From the NCBI GenBank assembly GCA_943356485.1, contig CALRFD010000009.1:1-49854 (forward strand): a DNA stretch of 49,854 nucleotides, given 5' to 3'. Positions 40,226-48,212 of this stretch are shown piece after piece. The translations under genes were made by a program, and so were the position numbers. The stretch comes from Patescibacteria group bacterium (lineage in GTDB: Bacteria; Patescibacteriota; Microgenomatia; Daviesbacterales; UBA10151). Below the pieces are notes generated by a model. It saw only the letters and a list, made by a program, of their open reading frames with translations. It searched no databases and was not told where the DNA came from. Positions within the stretch are counted from its first letter, which is position 1; every line of letters starts with the position of its first letter.

Positions 40226-40588
40226 ATGATTCAAAGTTTTAGAGACCTTCAAGTTTATCAGGAGTCATATGAGTTGGCAGTTAATGTCAATAAATCGATT
40301 CTAAAATTGCCTGAGTTTGAGAAATTCGATTTAGTTTCTCAACTAAGGAGAGCTTCAAAATCTATTCCAGCAAATATTGCTGAAGGATATGCAAAACGTG
40401 TTTCATCGAAAGAATTCATGAAGCATTTAACAATTGCAATTGGTTCAGCAAATGAAATGGAAGTACACATTAGTTTGGCTAGAGATTTAAATTTCTGGCC
40501 TAAAGAATTAGCAGATGATTTGATAAATAAATATCAAATTGTTGGTCGGAAGTTAAATAAGCTTATCCAAAATTGGAAAACTTTCTAG
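40226..40588 (+). CDS. Four-helix-bundle S23/IVP protein encoded in intron 2
   Basis: 120 aa with the family pattern MIQSFRDLQVYQESYELAV, QLRRASKSIPANIAEGYAKR (about 39-58) and FMKHLTIAIGSANEMEVHI. In other bacteria such ORFs lie in 23S intervening sequences that are cut out by RNase III and not religated. Here it sits in the P8 loop of a self-splicing intron in 16S, where a homing endonuclease would be expected. Intact frame. Function unknown. Confidence 0.9.
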   Translation: MIQSFRDLQVYQESYELAVNVNKSILKLPEFEKFDLVSQLRRASKSIPANIAEGYAKRVSSKEFMKHLTIAIGSANEMEVHISLARDLNFWPKELADDLINKYQIVGRKLNKLIQNWKTF

Positions 40589-40896
40589 CCTCCAGCTACA
40601 AGATTCTTTTACAAGCTTCCATTTTCCAGTATCTAGTTTCTAGATCTTGGATGAAGATATAGTCCATGCCCTCAGTAATGAGTGGAGTAACATGAACAAG
40701 GTATCCCTAGCCGAAGCTGGGGATGGATCACCTCCTTTCTGGAGTTATGGTTAAATTTGTGATTCTCTTCCTCGAAAGATAGAGCAAAGCGCAGGTTTGA
40801 TCCAAGTTCAATCTCACGATTGAGCAAATGCCTATTGAATGGTAGGCGAAAAGCGATGATACAGCGCTTCTTTCTAAAGTCAATTGAAAGAGATCT

Positions 40897-40914
40897 GTAA
40901 ACCCACCACTTTTT
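40897..40914 (+). repeat. 16S processing stem, 3' strand
   Basis: GTAAACCCACCACT pairs perfectly with 37584-37597. Confidence 0.8.
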
Positions 40915-40931
40915 TGGTATTAATGCAAAAG

Positions 40932-40956
40932 GCCTCCAGTAAAATGGAGGCTTTTT
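40932..40956 (+). terminator. Rho-independent terminator of the 16S unit
   Basis: GCCTCCA / TGGAGGC stem with a 6-nt loop, preceded by A-rich and followed by T5. Confidence 0.9.
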
Positions 40957-41112
40957 GATGCTTGACAATAAGTATGAAGTTGTGCGGAGTAGGACGGGAA
41001 GCTTACTTATAGCATATGGGACTTTTGAGGCAACATCTCCTAATTAATTTATTAATCTGTTTTTGAAGCGCGAGCGGGAATATCATCTTACCCTTTACCC
41101 TCTGAAAAATCT

Positions 41113-41156
41113 CATAACATCATATGATGCGGCCGTATAACATCATGTGATATGAT
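41113..41156 (+). promoter_or_regulatory. Promoter and palindrome B1 of the second PaaX/Cas2-like gene
   Basis: Direct repeats ATAACATCATATGAT and ATAACATCATGTGAT flank GCGGCCGT (41129-41136), a variant of the ACGGTCGT core; ATGATG/CATCAT arms make it palindromic. A -10 TATGAT (41151-41156) lies 8 nt before the ATG, placing the core at the -35. Confidence 0.65.
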
Positions 41157-41164
41157 AGTTACAT

Positions 41165-41695
41165 ATGGCCACAAAGGGAGTGATCAAGAAAAGTCTAAGC
41201 TGGTATATGCTGTTGGCTTTGGAAAAAGCTGTAGATGGCTATGTGAAATTTGAGGATTTTGTCAACAATCCTGGATTCTATGTGCAAGGCATGAGAGAAG
41301 TTGATAAATCAGAATTTTCGCAGGCTCTTAAACGTTTAAAAGAGCGGGGGTTAATTAAAAAAGACAATATTGATGCCAATAAAGTTATTTTTAAATTGAC
41401 TGATTTAGGAAGAAATATGCTGGGGTTAGAAGTTGAAGAAGAATGGGATGGAAAGTTTAGAATCGTCATTTTCGATATTCCAGAGCAAAAAAGGGTCATT
41501 CGGAATTTATTTAGAAGAAGATTAAAAGAGTGGGGGTTTAAAAGATGGCAACAAAGTGTTTGGGTAACAAAAAGAAATGTAATTAAAAAACTTAAGATTC
41601 TTATTACGGATTTGAAAATAGAAGATTGGATAGCTGTAATTGAATCAGATGATGTTTCTATTGGTAACAAGTTGTTGGACGGTCGTCCAATGTGA
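41165..41695 (+). CDS. PaaX/Cas2-like winged-helix protein (copy B)
   Basis: 176 aa, clearly homologous to copy A (11780): WYMLLALEKAVDGYVKFEDF, FSQALKRLKERGL, KFRIVIFDIPEQKR, RWQQSVWVTKR and LKIEDWIAVIESDD all have counterparts. The last residues LDGRPM and stop are encoded by palindrome B2 itself. Leaderless promoter. As with copy A no cas genes or CRISPR array are near. Autorepressor or small mobile cassette are the two readings. Confidence 0.82.
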   Translation: MATKGVIKKSLSWYMLLALEKAVDGYVKFEDFVNNPGFYVQGMREVDKSEFSQALKRLKERGLIKKDNIDANKVIFKLTDLGRNMLGLEVEEEWDGKFRIVIFDIPEQKRVIRNLFRRRLKEWGFKRWQQSVWVTKRNVIKKLKILITDLKIEDWIAVIESDDVSIGNKLLDGRPM

Positions 41696-41700
41696 TGTTA
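41675..41700. promoter_or_regulatory. Palindrome B2 (core ACGGTCGT) at the end of copy B
   Basis: TTGGACGGTCGTCCAA (41675-41690) has perfect TTGGACG/CGTCCAA arms. It is followed by TGTGATGTTAT, the inverted form of the ATAACATCA repeats upstream of the gene, so copy B is bounded by inverted repeats. Confidence 0.7.
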
Positions 41701-41747
41701 TTTCATAGAATTTTTAGGATGTTTTTAGGATGTTTTAAAGTATTTTG

Positions 41748-41819
41748 AGACCCGGGCGGAATTCGCATCCGCGTACGCTGTTTTGCAGACAGCTCTCTGG
41801 ACTACTCGAGTACCGGGTC
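41748..41819 (-). tRNA. tRNA-Cys (GCA)
   Basis: On the minus strand: acceptor GACCCGG/CCGGGTC, anticodon arm GCTGT-CTGCAAA-ACAGC with GCA, T arm GCGGA-TGCGAAT-TCCGC, discriminator U73 as expected for tRNA-Cys. CCA is not encoded. Confidence 0.93.
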
Positions 41820-41889
41820 AAGCAGGGATATCTTACCAAAATGAAGTAGCAAAAAACAGCTTTAGATGATAGAATTACATGAGATTTCC

Positions 41890-42018
41890 GGGCGGTTAGC
41901 TCAGCGGGTTAATAGTCCAATGGACTATTAACGGGATAACTACAAACAAATCAGCCATTGGCTGATATCTTAAAATTATAGTTATCCCAGGAAGAGCGCA
42001 CTGTTTAAAACTAAATAA
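41890..42018 (+). pseudogene. Broken tRNA-Ile-like gene with hairpin insertion
   Basis: GGGCGGTTAGCTCAGCGG (41890-41907) is identical to the first 18 nt of tRNA-Ile at 42039. After an 84-nt insertion of hairpins, AGAGCGC resumes the D-stem (41993-41999), but the rest (ACTGTTTAAAACTAAAT) does not form an anticodon or T arm. Probably a non-functional partial duplicate. Confidence 0.65.
41908..41988. repeat. Triple-hairpin insertion in the tRNA-like sequence
   Basis: Hairpin 1: GTTAATAGTCC / GGACTATTAAC with a 3-nt loop (41908-41932), perfect. Hairpin 2: GGGATAACTA (41933-41942) pairs with TAGTTATCCC (41979-41988) and encloses hairpin 3, ATCAGCC / GGCTGAT (41950-41966). The density of perfect pairing in 81 bp is far above background. 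Confidence 0.85.
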
Positions 42019-42038
42019 CAAAATAGGGTCATGTACTT

Positions 42039-42110
42039 GGGCGGTTAGCTCAGCGGTAGAGCGCTTATCTGATAAGTAAGAGGTCAATGGTTCGACACCA
42101 TTACCGCCCA
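42039..42110 (+). tRNA. tRNA-Ile (GAT)
   Basis: Acceptor GGGCGGT/ACCGCCC, D stem GCTC/GAGC, anticodon arm CTTAT-CTGATAA-GTAAG with GAT, T arm AATGG-TTCGACA-CCATT, discriminator A. CCA is not encoded. Confidence 0.95.
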
Positions 42111-42149
42111 CAATTTAAAGTAATAGAGCATAAATCTAAGAATACCCAA

Positions 42150-43808
42150 ATGAAGAGAGAGGTTTTAATTATTGTTCTACTTTTTTGTTTGGCAATCTTT
42201 GCTGTTAAGGATTTATTTTTGCCGGGTGGTTTTACCAGTCATGATTTAACCCACCATATTGTTCGCCAGATTGATATGGACAGCTTATTATCAGAGGGTC
42301 AGTTTCCGCCCAGATGGTCAGGAGAGTTAAACAATGGATACGGCTACCCGTTGTTTTTATTTAACTACCCTCTGCCGGCTTTTTTGGGTGAAGTTTTCCA
42401 TAAACTTGGTTTTAGCTTTGTAGACTGTGTTAAAGCAGTGCTTTTTACATCCATGATTTTGGGAGAGTTGGGAATGTATCTTTTTTTAAACTCTCTTTTA
42501 AAATCCAAAATGGCAGCTTTTTTAGGAGGAGTTTTTTACCTTTATGCTCCGATCAGGTTTTTGAATGTGTATGTATCGGCTGCAGTTGGATCTGCTCTGG
42601 CTTTAGGAATCTTACCCTTTGTATTTTGGAGTTTAGTGGAAATTTCAAAAGGGGGAAGGGTTAAGGAGAAAGGGTTAAGATGGATATTAGCCGGTGGTTT
42701 GTTTTTTGCCCTTTTAATAGTTGCCCATAATGTAACTGCTTTAATTTTTACACCTCTACTTTTAACTTTTACTTTCTTCACAGAAGGAAGAAAAGAGAGT
42801 AAAAGAATGTTCCTGATACTTTTGTTGGGACTGGGATTGTCTGCCTGGTTTTGGCTGCCTGCAGTCTTTGAAAAACAATATATCCGTTTTGATGAAATTT
42901 ACAGTGGATTTTTTAAGAATCAATTTGTATCCATCTGGCAGCTTCTGCACTCTCCCTGGGGTTATGGGTTATCACATCCGCAAAAACCGGAACCGGGAGA
43001 TATGTCTTATCAGCTGGGACTTATCCATATTGGCGTGATTTTAGTTTATGGCTTATGGTTGATGGTATATGGTAAGAAAAACAAAGATAAGATGCTTGGA
43101 ATTTTTGCCTTAACAACATTTTTTCTGAGCGTTTTTTTGATGCTTAAGATAAGTGAGCCTGTTTGGGAGAGACTGCCTTTTTTAAGCCTGGTTCAGTTTC
43201 CTTTAAGGTTTCAAGCAATTTCTGTCTTTTCTGCTTCAATTGCAGCTGGGCTTTTAGTTAAATATTTACCATGGAGAAAATTTATTTTTATAGCACTGCT
43301 GGTTCTGGTGATTTATGCCAACAGGCATCACTGGAAGATAAACGAACAGTTCAATCCTCCCCCTAGTTATTACCTTAACTTAAAAACTACCGCCACCTCC
43401 TATGGAGAGCATCTGCCTAAATGGGGCAGGCTGATGGATAAGTCTCCCATCAGTAAGTTAGAGTTTATTAAGGGGGTTGGGAGAGTCCAAGTAATCAAGG
43501 ATAAATCAGCCGGAGTGTTAGCTGAAGTTGAGGCAAGCACGAAAGCTAGCTTAAGATTTAACCAGTTTTATTTTCCCGGATGGCAGGTTAAAGTTGATGA
43601 TAAACTTGTCCATATTGACTATTTAAATCAAGCAGAAAATTATGGTTTACCTGTATTTGATGTAGATGCAGGGAAGCATTTTGTTTTAGCAGAGTTTAAA
43701 AATACAACTGATAGAAATTTGGCCGATGCAGTAAGCGTTATAACTGTTATAATAATTATGATCATTATATTAAGCAAAATATTATGCAAATTGTTAACGC
43801 GGATTTAA
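42150..43808 (+). CDS. Polytopic membrane protein, GT-C/PTPS-related type
   Basis: About ten or more membrane helices and a C-terminal soluble beta domain (about 440-530, FNQFYFPGWQVKVDDK). FTSHDLTHHIVRQIDMDSLL, FPPRWSGELNNGYGYPLFLF and FNYPLPAFLGE are typical of the 6-pyruvoyl-tetrahydropterin-synthase-related membrane family (PF10131), which resembles lipid-carrier-dependent glycosyltransferases. The in-frame ATG at 42087 lies inside tRNA-Ile, so I chose ATG 42150. The 3' end is formed by a TATAAT array and overlaps pgk by 25 nt. Confidence 0.78.
   Translation: MKREVLIIVLLFCLAIFAVKDLFLPGGFTSHDLTHHIVRQIDMDSLLSEGQFPPRWSGELNNGYGYPLFLFNYPLPAFLGEVFHKLGFSFVDCVKAVLFTSMILGELGMYLFLNSLLKSKMAAFLGGVFYLYAPIRFLNVYVSAAVGSALALGILPFVFWSLVEISKGGRVKEKGLRWILAGGLFFALLIVAHNVTALIFTPLLLTFTFFTEGRKESKRMFLILLLGLGLSAWFWLPAVFEKQYIRFDEIYSGFFKNQFVSIWQLLHSPWGYGLSHPQKPEPGDMSYQLGLIHIGVILVYGLWLMVYGKKNKDKMLGIFALTTFFLSVFLMLKISEPVWERLPFLSLVQFPLRFQAISVFSASIAAGLLVKYLPWRKFIFIALLVLVIYANRHHWKINEQFNPPPSYYLNLKTTATSYGEHLPKWGRLMDKSPISKLEFIKGVGRVQVIKDKSAGVLAEVEASTKASLRFNQFYFPGWQVKVDDKLVHIDYLNQAENYGLPVFDVDAGKHFVLAEFKNTTDRNLADAVSVITVIIIMIIILSKILCKLLTRI
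43739..43772 (+). repeat. 9-nt-period TATAAT array, copy 5
   Basis: Units TATAACTGT, TATAATAAT, TATGATCAT and TATATTAAG at the 3' end of the membrane protein gene and directly upstream of the pgk ATG (43784). In frame they encode Val/Ile/Met. Confidence 0.7.
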
Positions 43809-44863
43809 TAAGGGCTAAAAAAATTCTTCTCAGGCTGGATATTGATGTACCTTTGGGAAAGGTTGGCGATAGGCTAGAGGTTATAGAGGATTTTAGATTA
43901 AGAGCAGGAATCCCAACCATTAAACTTTGCTTAGAAAACGCATCAAAAGTTATCCTAGTGGGTCATCTGGGTAGACCATTTGCCAACGCTAGTGAAGAAG
44001 TTAATGGCAGACCACAAGATTTAAGTGCCAGGCCAGTTTGTGAGTGGTTTAAAGATCGGCTAAAAGTAGATATTGAGTTTGCTGAAAGTTTGGAAGAGGT
44101 TGAAAAAAGTAATTCAAAAGTTATTTTATTAGAAAACACCCGTTTCTTTCATGGTGAGGTTCCAGGGGCAGATTACCATGCAACCTGTACTAGTAAAACC
44201 TGCGACGCTGATTTTGCAAAACAATTGGCCGGACTAGGTGAGTTCTATATTAACGAAGCCTTTGCTTCACATAATCCTGGTGCCTCTACAACTATAGTGC
44301 CAACTCTTTTGCCACACGCTGCCGGATTAAGGTTTGCCAAAGAGGTGGAAGAGTTATTAGCGGTAAGAAACCATCCTAAAAAACCACTTATTGCTATTAT
44401 GGGCGGAGCAAAGGTTGCTGATAAACTGCCGGTGATTGCTGTTTTGGCGCGCAGTGCCGATGCAGTCTTAGTAGGAGGGAAACTGATACATGAGATTCGG
44501 GAAGAAAGGTTGGAATTGCCGAATAATGTCCTGGTAGGAAAGTTAAATGCAGACGGCTTTGATATCGCACCGGAGACAACTTCAGCCTGGAACAATTTAA
44601 TTTCCAAAGCCACTATGATTGTTTGGAACGGTCCGGTTGGTAAGTTTGAAGACCTTAAGTATGATCAGACAAAATATTTAGCAGAAGAGATACTGGCATC
44701 GGGCGCACAAATTATAATTGGAGGAGGAGATTCGATCGCAGCGCTAAACCAGTATGGCCTTTTAGGGATCGCTGAAAAGAAGGCTTTTGTCTCAACAGGC
44801 GGTGGGGCGATGTTGAAATTAATTTCAGATGGTACTTTGCCTACAATTGAAGCTCTAGTCTAA
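43784..44863 (+). CDS. pgk: Phosphoglycerate kinase
   Basis: Glycolytic ATP-forming enzyme. RLDIDVPLG, DFRLRAGIPTI, GHLGRP, LLENTRF, IMGGAKVADKL, VWNGPVGKFE, IIGGGDSIAAL and STGGGAMLKLI are all in place. At 359 aa it is shorter than the usual about 390-400, by trimmed loops rather than missing motifs. Starts within the 3' end of the upstream gene. Confidence 0.95.
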   Translation: MQIVNADLIRAKKILLRLDIDVPLGKVGDRLEVIEDFRLRAGIPTIKLCLENASKVILVGHLGRPFANASEEVNGRPQDLSARPVCEWFKDRLKVDIEFAESLEEVEKSNSKVILLENTRFFHGEVPGADYHATCTSKTCDADFAKQLAGLGEFYINEAFASHNPGASTTIVPTLLPHAAGLRFAKEVEELLAVRNHPKKPLIAIMGGAKVADKLPVIAVLARSADAVLVGGKLIHEIREERLELPNNVLVGKLNADGFDIAPETTSAWNNLISKATMIVWNGPVGKFEDLKYDQTKYLAEEILASGAQIIIGGGDSIAALNQYGLLGIAEKKAFVSTGGGAMLKLISDGTLPTIEALV

Positions 44864-44878
44864 GCTGCCTGTTGATAA

Positions 44879-46132
44879 ATGGCACTAATTAAATCTTTAC
44901 TTCTTTTAACTGTCTTTTTAACTCCTTTACTGGGAGCAGGTTTTAGCTTAGGCTACGAACAAATAAAAGTATTGTTTTTTATATTAAGTATCACTTTGAT
45001 CGGTTTTTTATGGCTCTTTTTAAAACCTAAATTTAAATTAACTTTTGTTAGTTTAGCTTCATCTTTAACTATTGGAATATTATTTTTAACCTCACTTACC
45101 GGTCTAAATCCTCAAATAAGTTTTTTGGGAAACTATCCCTACTTTCAGGGCTGGATTTTGTATATATATTTATTTCTGTTTTCTTTATTTGTCAGGGAAT
45201 CTAAAATTAAGATAGAACATTGGGCTAAAGTTTTAACTTTAGCATCTGTAATTGTTTCTTTTTTAGCTATAAAAGACTGGTTATTATTAAACCTTTTCCA
45301 AATTAAGATTCCAAACTATGCCGGTCGGGTGGTATCAAGTTTTGGCCAGCCAAATTTCTACGCCGGGTTTTTGCTTTTGTGTTTGCCTTTCTCATATTAC
45401 TTAACTAAAAGCTCTAATAAAAAATTAAATTATCTGGGAGTAGTAGGGGGGTTGATATCTATAATAGCCATATTTGTAAGTTATTCCAGGACAGCAATAT
45501 TCTTACTCTTAAGTTTAACTTATTTTTACTTAATTTTAAGGCTTTCAAGAGTCAAGAGATGGATAGTTGTTTTATTTTTGACCTTAATTTTCTCTATCAG
45601 CTTATTAACCTCCTTCTATTTAAGAAGCGGGATTATATATAAAGAATTTCTAGAACCCAGTTTTACTGCAGGGAATGTTACAAATCCTATCTTAAACTCA
45701 GTAGAAAAAAGAGCTTATATTTGGCCGGTTTTAATAAATTTAAGCTTACAAAAACCCTTTCTAGGGTATGGACTGGAAAATATAGCTCCCAGCTTTACTA
45801 ATTACTTTATTGAGCGGAAACATATTCTATTTGAGGAAACTAACTCAGTCTCTGATGTTTTAATCAGGCTTAAAGATTTAAGTCTGGATAGAACGCATAA
45901 CTACATCCTGGATCTAATGCTTTTCTCAGGTCTATTTGGAGTTATTTGTTGGCTGCTGCTGGTTTTTGCTTTGCTCAAAAAAATACTTAGTTCAAATATA
46001 ACTTTAGAAAATGATGTCTTGTTATCGGGATTGGTAATTTATCTAATTTGGATCCAGTTCCAGAATCAATCTATAGCTCAATTGGTCTATTTTTGGTTTT
46101 TAGTGGGAATGATTGACAAGGATAACCACTAG
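44879..46132 (+). CDS. O-antigen ligase/polymerase family membrane protein
   Basis: About 12 membrane helices with the Wzy/WaaL pattern: SSFGQPNFYAGFLLL, FVSYSRTAIFLL, a large outside loop and DRTHNYILDLMLFSGLFGVI. It would polymerise or ligate lipid-linked glycans on the outer face of the membrane. Starts 15 nt after pgk. Confidence 0.82.
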   Translation: MALIKSLLLLTVFLTPLLGAGFSLGYEQIKVLFFILSITLIGFLWLFLKPKFKLTFVSLASSLTIGILFLTSLTGLNPQISFLGNYPYFQGWILYIYLFLFSLFVRESKIKIEHWAKVLTLASVIVSFLAIKDWLLLNLFQIKIPNYAGRVVSSFGQPNFYAGFLLLCLPFSYYLTKSSNKKLNYLGVVGGLISIIAIFVSYSRTAIFLLLSLTYFYLILRLSRVKRWIVVLFLTLIFSISLLTSFYLRSGIIYKEFLEPSFTAGNVTNPILNSVEKRAYIWPVLINLSLQKPFLGYGLENIAPSFTNYFIERKHILFEETNSVSDVLIRLKDLSLDRTHNYILDLMLFSGLFGVICWLLLVFALLKKILSSNITLENDVLLSGLVIYLIWIQFQNQSIAQLVYFWFLVGMIDKDNH

Positions 46133-46171
46133 CTGGTTGTATTGATAAATTATCTATGTCATTGTTAAAAA

Positions 46172-47830
46172 ATGAAAACAGCTTTCATCGCAGCGCTTCT
46201 TTTTCTGTTGCTAATACTTAATCTTTCCAACATTTTACATGAGTCATTTACAGATGAGTATGATAATTTGCTGGGTGGATCTGTCTTAAATAAAGGGGAG
46301 CTCCTGTACAAAGATTTTTTCTCAAATCATGGTCCGGTTGGCTATTACCTGGCCGCAGGGATTGAACTTATTTCACACAAGAATTTTTTTAACTTTAGGG
46401 TTATCTATCAGGAGTTTATCTGGTTGGGCGAAGTTGTATTGTTTTATTTAGTTTTTAAAAAGTATGGTTTAAAGAAAGCCTTTGAGCTAAGCATATATTT
46501 TGCTATTGTCGCAATATCTGCCAACTTTTTCTATGGATACCTGCTGGTTGCAGACAACCTGGCCGGTATGTTTTTAGCTGCTGGTTATATACTGCTTTTT
46601 TATGCCTTTTTTAATAAGAATATTTTATCAACTATTAGCTTAGCTATAATTTCGCTGGTTTGTTTTTTGGCATTATTTACCTCGTTAACATATATATTTG
46701 TAGTTTTATTGCTATATCTATTTTTGTTTCTGAATTATTTTTCCAAAGCAGAAAACAGGGGAAGCAAAAGTTTACTTAAAATAGCTGTAATTGTAATTTT
46801 ACCGTATCTGCTGGGAGGTTCATACTTGTTTTTTACCAAAAGCTGGTATGATTTTTATTTTCAGACAGTGACGTTCAATCGGCAGTACTATGTTTATGGG
46901 GAAGCTGCCAAGGCAAAAAACATTTTGGAGCTGGCTTATTTGTTGCTTGTTAAAGCCTTGATAAAATATAAAGACCTGCTACTTACCTTTAATCAATTTA
47001 GTCTGCAGTTTCCTTTTATGCCGACTCTTTTACTTTCCAATACTGTTTTGTGGCTATCTTTACTGCTGAGGAGATATTTTAAGTTGTTTCTATTCAGCTT
47101 TTTAACTGTAATATATACGAATGCCAGAAATGAGCCTTTTAGCCCCGGCATCTTAGATTTTCACTCATCAGCCTACATATTTTTATCTTTATTTAATGGG
47201 ATTTTTGTGCTTTTTAATATGGTTGGTATTTTAAGACTTAAGGTAAACTTATTAATCAAGATTCTCTTTGGATGTCTGGGTGGATTTTTAATAATTTATT
47301 CAATCGCCTATTTTCAGTTTTTCTATAGCAGGTGGTGGGGAATCATGCAGGATAAGCTTGCGGGAAAGACTCCTCTTTACCAGATACATCCGGTTTCATA
47401 CTACTCAGATATGCTGGCTGGTAAGGGCGGTTATAATTTAATTGGTCCCTACGATCCGGAAAGCAGCTTTTATTCTCAGGCAAAGTCAGCCTCAAGGTAT
47501 TATTATTTGATGCCGGCTATGGATAAAGTTCCTGCAATAAGGGAAGAATTAGTCAGGGATATTAATAAAAACAAACCAAAAATAATTGTTTATCATACTG
47601 AGATGCATATTTTAGGTGTAGAACCAGGTAAGGATTTTATCCATTTTCTTAGAAAAGACTATATAAACTTGGAAGATCTAAAAACTTATCATCATTTAAA
47701 ATACCAGCCAATCTTAAAATTCGTGGCTAATTTTGATTATGATATCGAGAGACACTTTTTTATCCGCAAGGATAACATGGAGCAGATTTTAAAAAGGCTG
47801 AATGACCTTAAATATATTAAAATACTTTGA
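46172..47830 (+). CDS. Membrane glycosyltransferase of the GT39/ArnT-like class
   Basis: 552 aa, about 10-12 helices. The first outside loop has FTDEYDNLLGG (about 27-37) with the acidic pair typical of GT-C enzymes, followed by KDFFSNHGPVGYYL, as in GT39-like proteins using lipid-phosphate sugars. The C-terminal soluble region (about 400-552) is mixed alpha/beta. With the two previous membrane proteins it suggests a surface glycan or glycoprotein pathway. Confidence 0.8.
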   Translation: MKTAFIAALLFLLLILNLSNILHESFTDEYDNLLGGSVLNKGELLYKDFFSNHGPVGYYLAAGIELISHKNFFNFRVIYQEFIWLGEVVLFYLVFKKYGLKKAFELSIYFAIVAISANFFYGYLLVADNLAGMFLAAGYILLFYAFFNKNILSTISLAIISLVCFLALFTSLTYIFVVLLLYLFLFLNYFSKAENRGSKSLLKIAVIVILPYLLGGSYLFFTKSWYDFYFQTVTFNRQYYVYGEAAKAKNILELAYLLLVKALIKYKDLLLTFNQFSLQFPFMPTLLLSNTVLWLSLLLRRYFKLFLFSFLTVIYTNARNEPFSPGILDFHSSAYIFLSLFNGIFVLFNMVGILRLKVNLLIKILFGCLGGFLIIYSIAYFQFFYSRWWGIMQDKLAGKTPLYQIHPVSYYSDMLAGKGGYNLIGPYDPESSFYSQAKSASRYYYLMPAMDKVPAIREELVRDINKNKPKIIVYHTEMHILGVEPGKDFIHFLRKDYINLEDLKTYHHLKYQPILKFVANFDYDIERHFFIRKDNMEQILKRLNDLKYIKIL

Positions 47831-47846
47831 TATCAAGGTTTACTAC

Positions 47847-47878
47847 TTGACAATGGAATAGACAAAGTGTTTCTCTAA
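47847..47878 (+). promoter_or_regulatory. Possible promoter of the tagged surface-protein run
   Basis: A perfect TTGACA (47847-47852) lies 30 nt before the ATG; the -10 is poor (TCTAAA, spacing 20). Confidence 0.4.
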
Positions 47879-47882
47879 ATGT

Positions 47883-48212
47883 ATGCCCACTTCAGGAAAC
47901 TTCAGTGTAAACAAATTAAATGAGCGGGGAGTTGTACCCCAATTGGTTATTCTGCTTTTGCTGGTGGCAGGTATAGGTGCAGGTCTTTATTTAATTTCTC
48001 ATCCTCAAATTTTTAAGCCAAAAGCCTCTTCAGAAGTAATAGAATGGTTGACGCCCTCGGGAGATTCTAAGAACTGTGTTAGCGTTAAAGATGGTAAGAA
48101 GGTTGCTACTTGTGCCACAGTTCAATTTAGAGTTAACCTTCCGGGACAGGGAAGTACTTCTAATAATAGTGATACGGGATCAACAACTAATCAGAATCAG
48201 GGAGGGGAATAG
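47883..48212 (+). CDS. Small membrane-anchored surface protein, tag family
   Basis: 109 aa. N-terminal tag NERGVVPQLVILLLLVAGIG, one helix, then HPQIFKPKAS and a short outside domain with two Cys (NCVSV, ATCAT) ending in a Ser/Asn/Gly tail. The same tag layout starts the next two genes. Its stop overlaps the next start by one base. Confidence 0.72.
   Translation: MPTSGNFSVNKLNERGVVPQLVILLLLVAGIGAGLYLISHPQIFKPKASSEVIEWLTPSGDSKNCVSVKDGKKVATCATVQFRVNLPGQGSTSNNSDTGSTTNQNQGGE

Larger units (their letters stand above)
39865..40694 (+). mobile_element. Group I intron 2 in 16S rRNA (between E. coli positions 1498 and 1499)
   Basis: 830 nt; removal restores AAGTCGT|AACAAGG. The internal guide TGTTGCGAC (39891-39899) pairs with the 5' exon GTCGU through a terminal U-G pair (P1), and its TGTT pairs with the 3' exon AACA (P10). 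P (TATATCGGTGAACTCC, 39921-39936), Q (GAATACCGAGGGAAG, 40073-40087), R (GTAGAGACTACACGTTGG, 40123-40140) and S (GAAGATATAGTCCA, 40653-40666) are clear; P7 is GACTA/TAGTC. It ends in G. P5 holds a repeat-rich expansion and P8 holds an S23/IVP ORF. Confidence 0.93.
40739..41164 (+). other. Gene-free region after 16S: processing stem, terminator, palindrome B1
   Basis: 426 bp. It holds the 3' strand of the 16S stem (40897-40914), the rRNA terminator (40932-40956), a GGGTAAAG-type fragment (CTTACCCTTTACCC, 41090-41103), and the direct repeats and palindrome before the PaaX/Cas2-like gene (41113-41156). No 23S, 5S or tRNA is seen. The stretch 40960-41085 shows nothing I can name. Confidence 0.6.

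Noticed and set aside
41890..42018. Intron-containing functional tRNA
   Set aside because: The sequence after the hairpins cannot form anticodon and T arms, and no group I core elements are present.
42087..42149. N-terminal extension of the membrane protein from ATG 42087
   Set aside because: It lies inside tRNA-Ile and gives a hydrophilic leader before a normal signal-anchor start at 42150.
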